From Paenibacillus sophorae (GTDB lineage: Bacteria; Bacillota; Bacilli; Paenibacillales; Paenibacillaceae), in the NCBI RefSeq assembly GCF_018966525.1, contig NZ_CP076607.1, positions 5,803,721 through 5,867,720 on the forward strand: 64,000 nucleotides of DNA, read 5' to 3'. The notes beneath the pieces were generated by a model. The model ran no database searches, had not been told where the DNA came from, and saw nothing but the letters and a program-made list of their open reading frames with translations. A program made the position numbers and the translations under genes. Of the stretch, positions 28,622 through 36,921 are shown one piece after another (the stretch's first letter is position 1; the number at the start of each line of letters is the position of its first letter).

Positions 28622-31600
28622 TCATGATTTAATGAGCGGACGGCCCGGAAGACGGTAGTATCGTCTAGCTGTATTGCTTCCGCCCAGGCCGTTGTTAGAC
28701 AGGGAACTGCGCTTCCTCATATCAATCATAAGAAGCAATTCCCCGTTATACTCTACCAAACGTGTTATTCCTGCCAAAAATTCCGCAGCTTTTGCCGCCC
28801 ATGTAGGTATACCGTCAGAATAAAGGACACCCTGCGGGCCTGTGCCGTAAGGAAAGTCGGGGTACCAGTAACGCATCACGCCCGAAGCACCTGAAGCATC
28901 ATACGCCGTCGTACCTATCAGACTTTGAGGGTCTACTTGATAGGCAAGCGGATCACCTGGCCCCAGTAGCCGGGCTATTGCGGTTGCATAGTCAATATCA
29001 GCACCTGCGGCCTTATTCGTCCCCGCTGTGGTTACGAAGCCCTGCATTCCCAGCAGAACGTCCCGCACACCCGAAATCGTGGCTGTTGCCATTTCTTGTG
29101 TCGGTACATAGTCCCCAATTACTACAGTGCCGTTATCTTCGTCATTGCCTGGGAACAGACTTTCAACCTCGCGGGTCTGTCTGCGTACATACAGCACACC
29201 CGCCAGACCAGTGTCACGACGCGGGTTTTCTGGGACCAGGGTATCGTAGCCCGATTTAGTGACGACTTCGAATTCTATTGAAACATGATCCATGTATAGC
29301 GTGGACGCCGTTACGCCGTCCGAAGCACCGGCGTAGGCTAGGAAGTGAAGGAATCCGTTAGCGTCAAGGTCCGATGTAATAGTGCTTACTTTCTGTGTTT
29401 TTGTTACGGTTGCACTAGTTTGGTCCGTTGGGTAGTTCCAAACGTTTCCGCCTGAAACATTGAACCCCACCAAACTCGCCTTATTCCCCGCTGGACCACT
29501 ACCGTATCCCCACCAGGTAAAGTTGGCTTTACTGACATTAGCCTTTAACCAGGCCACCTTCTCCGCTACGGTATAGGAACCTGGGATTATCGCATATTTG
29601 TTTTCAAATTCCCGGATTAGGTCAAACGACATTAAAATAGCCGCCTGCTGCCCGTTAACCGACGTTGTAACGGCTTTAAGTGAAGCATCCAGAGTTTTAA
29701 TCGCGTCGTACTCGCCTTGTGTGAATTCCGTACCGGGTGCTGCGGGTATCGCTGCCGGTCCGTTTGTAGCGCTGTAGGCTTTGTTCGGATTTACCGTCGT
29801 ACTGCCTGCAACCTTACCCATGAAATCGTCGGTAACGGCCACGCTGCCGGGTATAAGCTTCTTCCCATTCGCTTCCCCGCCCAAGGTTTTCGCATACACC
29901 TGGTACAACCCGCCTTGGCCAGCAGGCATATTCAGACTGTATTCAACTATAATGTCCTCAACGTCAAGTCCACCTGGCAAAGTTCCCAGTGTGATTTCGG
30001 CTTCGTTCGTTCCAAGGTTCGCCCATGTTCCAGGTACGGTCGTCGAAGTACCAGCAATGATTGCCCTCACTGCTGGGGTTGAGGTACTGGCCGTCGTTTC
30101 AAAAAGAAGATACCCAACTGGAACATTCCAGTTTCCGCCGGAACTATTAACAGTTATTGTCTTATTCGCAGTATCAATGGCCGTAATAGTTGCTGTTGAC
30201 GCAAAGACGGCTGACATATCCGCGTTACGGATTGTAACTGTATCATTTACCGACAGTTTACTTAAATCATCTAACCCAAAAGTTGGATTAATACCAGACC
30301 CGCTTATCGTCACCTTTGCCAGAGCTGTATCGGAATCAATAACGCCGCCGATGATTTCACCAGCCAAGCCCTTAACCTTAATTTTGTCGCCAGCTTCCCA
30401 AATAGCCGTATTAACGCCTGCGCCTTTCGTGACAATTACTCCGCGTTCCTGGGTCTGATTCTGCACCTTAGCGACTGCGTAGGATTTTTGTGAAGTCTGG
30501 GCGTCACTGTTGATCCGACGCTGGAAATTGAGAGCAGGCATGATATCCGCATAATTGGCAATGAAGTCCGCCGGTAGCGTGGCGAATGTTGCCCCGCGGT
30601 CGATGTTGGATACGGCGATGTCGGATAATCGCCAGGATCGTAAGTTGTTCGCCACTTGCCAGCCTACCAGCGTATTTATAGCGCTGTTTATGGTAAATTC
30701 CCGCACTTGCTTGCCGTTAAGGTACAGCCGGGTTTTCATTGTTATTAGGTCTGCGGTAAGACGTAAATGTGCCAGTTTTCCCGATAGATCAAGCGTTATA
30801 GTTGTGCTGGCAGTGTCACCGAAAAGCATGTAAAAGCTGTTCGGACCAGACGAAGCCACTTTTCCTAGCATAATTACGCCATACCATAAGTTTTGTGCTG
30901 GAAACAAGTTTGTATTGATCTGCAAAATAGTATTGCCCGTGCCGAAGCCGGTAGGGTCCTGCAGCTGCGCGACTTCAAACCACGCCTCTACGCTCGCCTG
31001 GTTTTGATTCACGCTGAAGGATCGGCTTATCCCAGGGGATAGAAGCCCTACGCCTGTGGCATGCGGCGTAAATTTAGGGCTTGCTATCCCTAAGTCGCCC
31101 CCGACTTCCGCTACCGTTGTACCGTCAAGCGAGGAATAAAATACATGGTTCGCATCAAGTGGTGTTTTCCGTACACCTACATACGTTTTTCGCATAGCTT
31201 TTTTTCGTTCTACCTGGGACGCGCCCCGCAGAATTTGGTCTGTTCCGTCAATCAGTAGCTGGTTGTAGCTGGGCGCGGTAAGATAAACTTTATGCCGCAG
31301 ATCGGTGATGTCCCGCTCGTCAATAATATTGGCGTAAAGGCTGTCGGGCCGCTCGGATACAAGGCCGATAATATTCCCTGGATTCCATGAATCTGTTGAG
31401 CTGTAGCTGTTTTGTCCGGTAATCAATATCGTTATGCTGGTGCTGCTATTAATGGATAAAAGTCTGGCTCTCATGGATGTGATAGCCGTATACACCAGGT
31501 TATCGCCAACATTAACGCCAGAGGTGCTGTTGACCGTTAGCGTAATTGTATCGCCAAGCCTTACGCCCGAAGCACCTCCGCCTGTGGCTATGGTCATTGA

Positions 31601-32431
31601 CGCATAATTCCGCGCCCCGTTAGGATTGGTCGCGCTATAGTTTCCCGAATTCCGGCGATTCACCTTGAAAAGCGGGATTGCATATACATAGCCATCGTAT
31701 GTTTTCAGCAGCCCTTTACTGGTGTCGTCACCGCGTCCTGCGATATAAAGGCCGACGTCACCCAGGCATACACCGACTCCGCCCACGCCAGATTTGTTCG
31801 CGCTTCTCTGGGCTTCCGACAAGAATTGAGAACGGAAGCCAGTTGCATAAACTACGGGCTGGTCATTGCCGCCTTGCGGGGTTACTTTGGTGTTAACATA
31901 CGGCGGATCAATCAGTACGTTAGTCGCCGTCATACCGGAATCAGCATATACGCTAAAGTCTGCGCCATCCACAACCCGGATACGGCTTTTCCATTCCTGG
32001 GTCGTTTGGTCCCGCCAAACTTCTAAAAATACCAGGTCGTCGCGTGTGCCTTCTGTGGGCGGCACGGGTAATGCCAGTTTTGTGGATTTGTAATTGCCAT
32101 CAGCTGGTCCTTCAACGAGAATACGAACGCCGGCTATTAATGCCGAAAATGTGGATAGCAAAAATTCACTATTTGTGTAATCTTTAAAAATAGTCGGATT
32201 CTTTACGGTTTGCAGACCTGCCGTATAGTACGAATCAGTAGGCCCCATGTTTAATATACCGCTATGTGCGTTAGCCGCGCCTAACTCGTCGGCCTTGAAG
32301 GCTGTAGCATTAGCTAATCCTTCTTCGATTTTCAGCAGATTCCCAGCGCTTATAGGCGTGCCTTGCTGGACGACATTCCCCGTGGAATCAACGATATGAT
32401 CCTTCCATGCCGTTTTATTATAAATCGTCAT
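28622..32431 (-). CDS. Large tail fibre / receptor-binding protein
   Basis: 1269 aa. The N-terminus (MTIYNKTAWKDHIVDSTGNV, then SAGNLLKIEEGL) resembles structural proteins that attach fibres to baseplates. A concanavalin-like lectin region seems to lie around 430-620 (ASVEAWFEVAQLQDP...KLAHLRLTADL...YLNGKQVREFTINS). The rest is beta-rich with many Thr/Ser/Gly. It follows gpI and a small tail gene, the place of the host-range fibre in P2-like tails. Confidence 0.75.
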   Translation of the reverse strand: MTIYNKTAWKDHIVDSTGNVVQQGTPISAGNLLKIEEGLANATAFKADELGAANAHSGILNMGPTDSYYTAGLQTVKNPTIFKDYTNSEFLLSTFSALIAGVRILVEGPADGNYKSTKLALPVPPTEGTRDDLVFLEVWRDQTTQEWKSRIRVVDGADFSVYADSGMTATNVLIDPPYVNTKVTPQGGNDQPVVYATGFRSQFLSEAQRSANKSGVGGVGVCLGDVGLYIAGRGDDTSKGLLKTYDGYVYAIPLFKVNRRNSGNYSATNPNGARNYASMTIATGGGASGVRLGDTITLTVNSTSGVNVGDNLVYTAITSMRARLLSINSSTSITILITGQNSYSSTDSWNPGNIIGLVSERPDSLYANIIDERDITDLRHKVYLTAPSYNQLLIDGTDQILRGASQVERKKAMRKTYVGVRKTPLDANHVFYSSLDGTTVAEVGGDLGIASPKFTPHATGVGLLSPGISRSFSVNQNQASVEAWFEVAQLQDPTGFGTGNTILQINTNLFPAQNLWYGVIMLGKVASSGPNSFYMLFGDTASTTITLDLSGKLAHLRLTADLITMKTRLYLNGKQVREFTINSAINTLVGWQVANNLRSWRLSDIAVSNIDRGATFATLPADFIANYADIMPALNFQRRINSDAQTSQKSYAVAKVQNQTQERGVIVTKGAGVNTAIWEAGDKIKVKGLAGEIIGGVIDSDTALAKVTISGSGINPTFGLDDLSKLSVNDTVTIRNADMSAVFASTATITAIDTANKTITVNSSGGNWNVPVGYLLFETTASTSTPAVRAIIAGTSTTVPGTWANLGTNEAEITLGTLPGGLDVEDIIVEYSLNMPAGQGGLYQVYAKTLGGEANGKKLIPGSVAVTDDFMGKVAGSTTVNPNKAYSATNGPAAIPAAPGTEFTQGEYDAIKTLDASLKAVTTSVNGQQAAILMSFDLIREFENKYAIIPGSYTVAEKVAWLKANVSKANFTWWGYGSGPAGNKASLVGFNVSGGNVWNYPTDQTSATVTKTQKVSTITSDLDANGFLHFLAYAGASDGVTASTLYMDHVSIEFEVVTKSGYDTLVPENPRRDTGLAGVLYVRRQTREVESLFPGNDEDNGTVVIGDYVPTQEMATATISGVRDVLLGMQGFVTTAGTNKAAGADIDYATAIARLLGPGDPLAYQVDPQSLIGTTAYDASGASGVMRYWYPDFPYGTGPQGVLYSDGIPTWAAKAAEFLAGITRLVEYNGELLLMIDMRKRSSLSNNGLGGSNTARRYYRLPGRPLIKS

Positions 32432-32446
32432 GCTCGATCGGCCTCC

Positions 32447-32743
32447 TTATACCTTTGAAATGGTGTATTTAAAAGTCACCAGCAGCCCGTTAAGCGCAGG
32501 CTTTTGAATCGAATCCGGCTGGTCGTCAAAGACGGCTCCGTCCTTGTCGATGACCTGGAACCGAGTGATTGCGCCACTCACGGTATCCGCCAAATAAAAT
32601 TGCAGAGTGATTACGTCGCCGGATAAGGTCAGCGACTGAATGGGCATGGTCGCAACCGTGCCGCCGATGGTGTAGGTGCCATGCGAGATCATGCTCTGAA
32701 ACCAAGCCTTAACTTTGCTATGTGCCGTTGATGTTAATGCCAT
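32447..32743 (-). CDS. Small tail/baseplate protein
   Basis: 98 aa. A beta-rich protein (THGTYTIGGTVATMPIQSLT-like and VITLQFYLADTVSGAITRFQ segments) whose ATG abuts the stop of the gpI gene. It is conserved in position between gpI and the fibre in this type of phage, but its function is unknown to me. Confidence 0.65.
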   Translation of the reverse strand: MALTSTAHSKVKAWFQSMISHGTYTIGGTVATMPIQSLTLSGDVITLQFYLADTVSGAITRFQVIDKDGAVFDDQPDSIQKPALNGLLVTFKYTISKV

Positions 32744-33606
32744 TATTTAATCGGCTCCCCTCCTGAATAAATCGTGCCGGTCAGCTTGTAGCCTTCCTGC
32801 TGCTGTTTTTCGTAACCCGCTGTCACGCGTTCGCCGCTGAAATAGGTCACTTCCTCGTCATTCGGCTTTACCGTCGGCGGAATAGCCACGCCGCTTGTTC
32901 CGGCGTAAATCAGGCCCGCGATCTTGAAGGCACCCTGCAGCGTTCGTTCGAAGGCGCAGGCCGCCTGCTCTCCGCTTACGTATACCGGATTTGCGGGAAT
33001 ATTAACGACAGCCGGACCAGTGAAAGGAACACCTGCATAAAGCGTCTGACTGGCGAATGCTCGGAAAGGGAAACTAAGCTTTGAATATTTACCCGCGATT
33101 TTAATACCGCTTCGATATTCAAACACCGTCTCAATCGTATCCAATACACTTTTCAGATTTTTTACGGACTGAATTGCTGAGATCGCTTTGTTATAGACGT
33201 CCTCGTCAATGATCTCCTGAATGGATACCTTGAAATGACCAGGTGTGCCTCCATATTCGAACCACTCCACTACATTGGCACGGCTGAAGATAATGGAGAG
33301 CACATCTTCAACCGCCTTGGGCGTGCCTTTCCGGCGGTGTAGCGGGATCGCGGTTTGAACAAGCATTCTTCTTTTCTCGATGGGCAATTCCGGATCATAA
33401 TAGGGCGGTCTAAATTCCCAGGCCAATTCGTCGACTTCCTCGTCCGTCCACTCAGCGGACCTACCGAAGATATCCAGCTTCTTGATTTCAGAAGTGATGG
33501 CCTGCAGCTCCGTGTCCAGCGACTTCGCTGCAGCCGCCATTGCCGGATCTCGCTGAAGATTGGGCGGCAGCAGGTCAAGCAGGCTGATGTCCGAAAGGTT
33601 AATCAT
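32743..33606 (-). CDS. Baseplate protein gpI (phage tail protein I)
   Basis: 287 aa from ATG 33606 (the frame runs 5 codons further up). The N-terminus (MINLSDISLLDLLPPNLQRD) and ELAWEFRPPYYDPELPIEKRR plus HRRKGTPKAVEDVLS are P2 gpI family signatures. It helps attach the fibre to the gpJ baseplate wedge. The C-terminus has two short repeats (YFSGERVTAGYEKQQQEG-type and VSGEQAACAFERTLQGA) not usual in P2 gpI. Confidence 0.88.
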   Translation of the reverse strand: MINLSDISLLDLLPPNLQRDPAMAAAAKSLDTELQAITSEIKKLDIFGRSAEWTDEEVDELAWEFRPPYYDPELPIEKRRMLVQTAIPLHRRKGTPKAVEDVLSIIFSRANVVEWFEYGGTPGHFKVSIQEIIDEDVYNKAISAIQSVKNLKSVLDTIETVFEYRSGIKIAGKYSKLSFPFRAFASQTLYAGVPFTGPAVVNIPANPVYVSGEQAACAFERTLQGAFKIAGLIYAGTSGVAIPPTVKPNDEEVTYFSGERVTAGYEKQQQEGYKLTGTIYSGGEPIK

Positions 33607-34729
33607 CGACCAGCCCTCCATAGGTGATTGTCGTCGTGCTATCCTGTGCGACTTGCGTCGCGGTCAATGCCGTATACACCGGCGCACTAGGCACCACCCG
33701 CAGCGCACCGGCGGCCATGACGCGGGCGATCAGCTCCGAAGGATTGATATGGCGTCCCAGCTTGGATCGTTGCCAGAGCTGATAGGCGGCGACCGCCGCT
33801 GTCACTGCTGCCTGAATGGCTGGCACCTCTGAAGCCCGGCTGCGGCTAATGTAATATGTGAGCGTTGTTTCATACGTGATCGCCGTCGGCGCAGCGACCG
33901 TCACTTGATCCGTTAGAGGTCGGATTTCGCGGTCGTTCAATGTCTCGGATACGGCGTCAAGCACATCCTGCCCAGGTATCACTCCTCCGGCCAGCAGTGG
34001 AACAACCGTTACTACTCCATCGGACGGAGAAAAAGCTTTTACGTCCAGCATCGCTGCCGAGGTGGACTTCGCCCAAAACTCATATGACCCCTGCGACCCT
34101 GCTGTGGAATAGGATTCCGGCGCCGTTCGGATACGCTCACGAAAAGCGTCATCCGTCTCTGCCTCGGCTCCGCCGTCGCTGGCCGTCAGGTTGGTAACGC
34201 TTTGGACGAAAGGAAGCTGGTCCATCAACGTGTTGATTTGCCCCGACAGAAATCCATTACCAGCCGTGCCGGTCGCCGAGCATTCCGCCTTAACGGTACC
34301 GGTCGTTGCCCCTGCCGGAATCTCCATATACTCCGTGGTCACAAAATAGATTGATCCGTCGCCACCCTGAGGACCTGCCCGGGTTCCTGCCGGTATGGGC
34401 GTAGCCGATGCGAGCGGGATAGATAATACGAACTGCAGCGTAGTGATCGCCGCTGCAGGGTCAAGCCGTCCCGATCCTTGAAAAGCTCCCATATGATCGA
34501 GCAACGCGCCCGCCGCATAGCGCAATAGCCGTCCCTTGGTAACCTGATTAATGAGTGCCCGTTGCTGAATGATTATGGAAGCGAGCGACATTAAAAAAAG
34601 CCGCTCCGGATCGCCACTGGCGAGGGTTCGGCCGGTCAGTCCTGCATGTATGGTAATAATGTTCTGTTTTATGGCTTCGGCATCGTCGTCAGCAAATGCA
34701 ATGTCCGGCAAATCTACAAGCTCGGTCAA
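33599..34729 (-). CDS. Baseplate J family wedge protein
   Basis: 376 aa. TTG 34729 is chosen because GGAGGTGG lies upstream and it overlaps the gpW stop in the ATGA style; the open frame extends further. It contains the Baseplate_J signatures (AGTRAGPQGGDGSIYFVTTE, GGAEAETDDAFRERIRTAPE, GSQGSYEFWAKS). It forms the triangular baseplate wedge with gpW and gpI. Confidence 0.9.
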   Translation of the reverse strand: MTELVDLPDIAFADDDAEAIKQNIITIHAGLTGRTLASGDPERLFLMSLASIIIQQRALINQVTKGRLLRYAAGALLDHMGAFQGSGRLDPAAAITTLQFVLSIPLASATPIPAGTRAGPQGGDGSIYFVTTEYMEIPAGATTGTVKAECSATGTAGNGFLSGQINTLMDQLPFVQSVTNLTASDGGAEAETDDAFRERIRTAPESYSTAGSQGSYEFWAKSTSAAMLDVKAFSPSDGVVTVVPLLAGGVIPGQDVLDAVSETLNDREIRPLTDQVTVAAPTAITYETTLTYYISRSRASEVPAIQAAVTAAVAAYQLWQRSKLGRHINPSELIARVMAAGALRVVPSAPVYTALTATQVAQDSTTTITYGGLVDD

Positions 34730-35067
34730 GACTCGCCCACCTCCTCCACAAGTACATATTTGACCACAGGGCGCATGCGTCCCCACATCGCATCTTCGGC
34801 GCTCGCCAAAAACGAGACGTCCGTCACCAGAGCTCGCGGATCCTGTTCTACTATGGCCGTAATCACAGCGCTGGTCATGCGTGCCTCGGCAATATCGGGA
34901 GGCTCGTCCAAGGCCGAATAATCCACCCCGACAGTACGGGCCATAGGCACGCTGCCAAGCGGTGTGGATAGGATAGTACGGATATTTTGGGCGACCTCAT
35001 CCGCTATCGTCTCTGGAGCAAAATTGATTGCGGAAGGCTGCGTCATATCAACGGTATGAGTGATCAT
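34726..35067 (-). CDS. Baseplate protein gpW (gp25-like)
   Basis: 113 aa from ATG 35067 behind TTGGAGGAA. It contains EVAQNIRTILSTPLGSVPMA, the lysozyme-like/gp25 fold core, and FLASAEDAMWGRMRPVVKYV. gp25-like proteins initiate sheath polymerisation at the baseplate. The gene overlaps both neighbours by 4 nt. Confidence 0.88.
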   Translation of the reverse strand: MITHTVDMTQPSAINFAPETIADEVAQNIRTILSTPLGSVPMARTVGVDYSALDEPPDIAEARMTSAVITAIVEQDPRALVTDVSFLASAEDAMWGRMRPVVKYVLVEEVGES

Positions 35068-35462
35068 TTGACGTATTCCTCCAATGTGATATTGACCTGA
35101 GCATCGATGACGTTGCCCATACTGTCCAGGCGATCCCAATCAGCCGACAGTGAGGTAATAACCCAAAGTCCGACCCCGACGCTCTTACGACCGATAATAA
35201 GCGGTAACGCCTTGCCTGCCCGCTCAAGCGTGGTAAGTCGGTCCAACTCCTCCCGGGGCTTGAGTCCGTAAGCCGCGCTGAAACGGACGGAGAACGTTAC
35301 CGAATCAAGGCCCGGGCCAAGAAACTGTTTTTTGGGCTTCCGTCCAAGAATGTCATGGTTCGCCCAGCGGGCTGCTGCGGAACGGTTTAACTCGTCAATG
35401 GTCCGGATCGCGCCAGCGGAAACGACAAAGACGACCGGGCCGAGACTGCCGATTTTGTTCAC
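35064..35462 (-). CDS. Tail protein gpU-like
   Basis: 132 aa. The pattern RWANHDILGRKPKKQFLGPG followed by DSVTFSVRFSAAYG and RAGKALPLIIG matches P2 gpU (baseplate/tail completion). In P2 gpU lies between tape measure and gpX; here it is two genes further down. Confidence 0.8.
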   Translation of the reverse strand: MNKIGSLGPVVFVVSAGAIRTIDELNRSAAARWANHDILGRKPKKQFLGPGLDSVTFSVRFSAAYGLKPREELDRLTTLERAGKALPLIIGRKSVGVGLWVITSLSADWDRLDSMGNVIDAQVNITLEEYVK

Positions 35463-35677
35463 GGGCTATCACCGCCAGGGATAAGGCCGAGGCAGAAGCC
35501 TTGGTATCCATTGTCGATGTAAGCGACCAAGACACTGTCTCCTGCCGCCGGAAGTTCGGAAGTCTCCGGGCCAATAACGGGCAAGTCTCCGCTCACCAGG
35601 TCGTCTCGGTCCGGAAAGGTTACCCTGACCGTTCGTGCCGTTAAATCAATCGTCGAAACGATGCCTGTGCGAATCAT
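35459..35677 (-). CDS. Short OB-fold, gpV-like baseplate protein
   Basis: 72 aa from ATG 35677 (GGGGTGG upstream). The sequence (MIRTGIVSTIDLTARTVRVTFPDR..., then AAGDSVLVAYI and GFCLGLI) is the OB-fold portion of gpV-type spike proteins. There is no beta-helix tip or HxH iron-binding end, so either the spike is minimal or another protein supplies the tip. Confidence 0.65.
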   Translation of the reverse strand: MIRTGIVSTIDLTARTVRVTFPDRDDLVSGDLPVIGPETSELPAAGDSVLVAYIDNGYQGFCLGLIPGGDSP

Positions 35678-35679
35678 GC

Positions 35680-36711
35680 TTACCACCCCAATACCTTTCT
35701 AATTTGCAGTTCGGTCACAAAACCGCTGCTGCCGACTCTCTGTACGCAAGATTCGATGATGTACTTTCCGTCATACTTGCCCCAACCATTGATATTGATC
35801 GTTAAGCCGGTCGCCATCCGGATATCGCCCATCAGAGTCAGCGTGCCTTTGCCGTACTCCTTGTTCCGCTCTCGCAGGCGTTTGCGGGCGATCCGTGCCG
35901 CTTCCGCCTGCGAGCTTACTTGCTCGTTCAAATTCAGCACCGGTCCGGATCGCGGCGCGCCGGGCGGCGTGTAGGTCGCCTTATAGGTCTTCTTTTTGCT
36001 TGAATCCGTATAAGTTAAGATAGCGCTGCGGTACGCCTTGGAAGCGAAGGACCACGAAAATGAATAATCCAGCACATTGTCCTTGCCTCTCGTAATCGTG
36101 GCGACCGCGGGTTTGGTTTCATACCGGAATTCATCGAACAACACCAGCTTTCCGCCCGAAACTTTTACAGCAATACCTTCTTTCGTCGCAGCATCCAGCA
36201 AGAACGCCATATCAGAAACGTCCGTCTGCTCGATCCGGTCATATGAAGGATTGTCTGTCGCCTCATACAGCAGTTTCAGGCCCGCATGTTTGGCGATCCC
36301 TTCAGCGATCGTCTTCAGCTTGGTTTTTTCCCAAGCCCTCGTCCGCTTTTCATGCCGCACGCCGGAACTGACAGGAAGCGACGTCGCCTTGATCGACACG
36401 GTATCCGGCGGCCCCTCAACGCTGCCGGAATCGACCTCAAACGAGCCCAAATACAACTTTTTAATCTCCCCTGGCTTATCCCAGTTGACTGTACGGATTG
36501 TCGCCTTGATCTTGTCTCCTTCGGCGGCCGTCCAAGCGCCTTGCCATTTGAGCGCCTTATCCTCTAGCCTGAGATCGATGTCATCCAGATCGCCACTGGC
36601 GGCGTCGGTGTACGTAAAATCAATGAGCGAATCTGCAATGTATTTCGTAACGATCTTGCCGTTATACTCCAGCACAAGCACGGCTCGGCGGGCATCCTGC
36701 ATCTTTTCCAA
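35680..36711 (-). CDS. Phage late control D family protein (baseplate hub)
   Basis: 343 aa. It matches gpD (DIDLRLEDKALKWQGAWTAA, IAEGIAKHAGLKLLYEATDN, ERIEQTDVSDMAFL-like region). This is the gp27-like hub on which the tube starts. It follows gpX with 3 nt spacing. The TAA abuts the gpV-like binding site. Confidence 0.88.
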   Translation of the reverse strand: MEKMQDARRAVLVLEYNGKIVTKYIADSLIDFTYTDAASGDLDDIDLRLEDKALKWQGAWTAAEGDKIKATIRTVNWDKPGEIKKLYLGSFEVDSGSVEGPPDTVSIKATSLPVSSGVRHEKRTRAWEKTKLKTIAEGIAKHAGLKLLYEATDNPSYDRIEQTDVSDMAFLLDAATKEGIAVKVSGGKLVLFDEFRYETKPAVATITRGKDNVLDYSFSWSFASKAYRSAILTYTDSSKKKTYKATYTPPGAPRSGPVLNLNEQVSSQAEAARIARKRLRERNKEYGKGTLTLMGDIRMATGLTININGWGKYDGKYIIESCVQRVGSSGFVTELQIRKVLGW

Positions 36712-36714
36712 GCG

Positions 36715-36921
36715 TCAGTCCTCCCTCCGCCACGGCGGCAGGTCGTCGGCTGTCTCCTCCGGCTTGTCCGGCACCACCAGCGCCACCCCGCCGCCGAAAA
36801 TAACCGTCTCGGCCTGCGCGGGATTAGCGTTAAGGAGCAACGTCATGAGGTTTTCATCCCCATACACTTTAAAGGCGATCCCATCCCAGGTATCGCCTTG
36901 TACTGTGCTATATGTGGTCAT
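36715..36921 (-). CDS. Tail protein X (LysM-like)
   Basis: 68 aa. The LysM-like core (VQGDTWDGIAFKVYGDENLM) and the strongly conserved ending PPWRRED are diagnostic of P2 gpX. It overlaps the tape measure stop by 4 nt. Confidence 0.93.
   Translation of the reverse strand: MTTYSTVQGDTWDGIAFKVYGDENLMTLLLNANPAQAETVIFGGGVALVVPDKPEETADDLPPWRRED

Noticed and set aside
27729..28658. Long plus-strand frame of 309 codons opposite the 27801-28607 gene
   Set aside because: It is antisense to a gene that fits the tail operon, has no ribosome binding site, and its composition (rich in Arg, Gly, Cys, Val) is that of a shadow frame.
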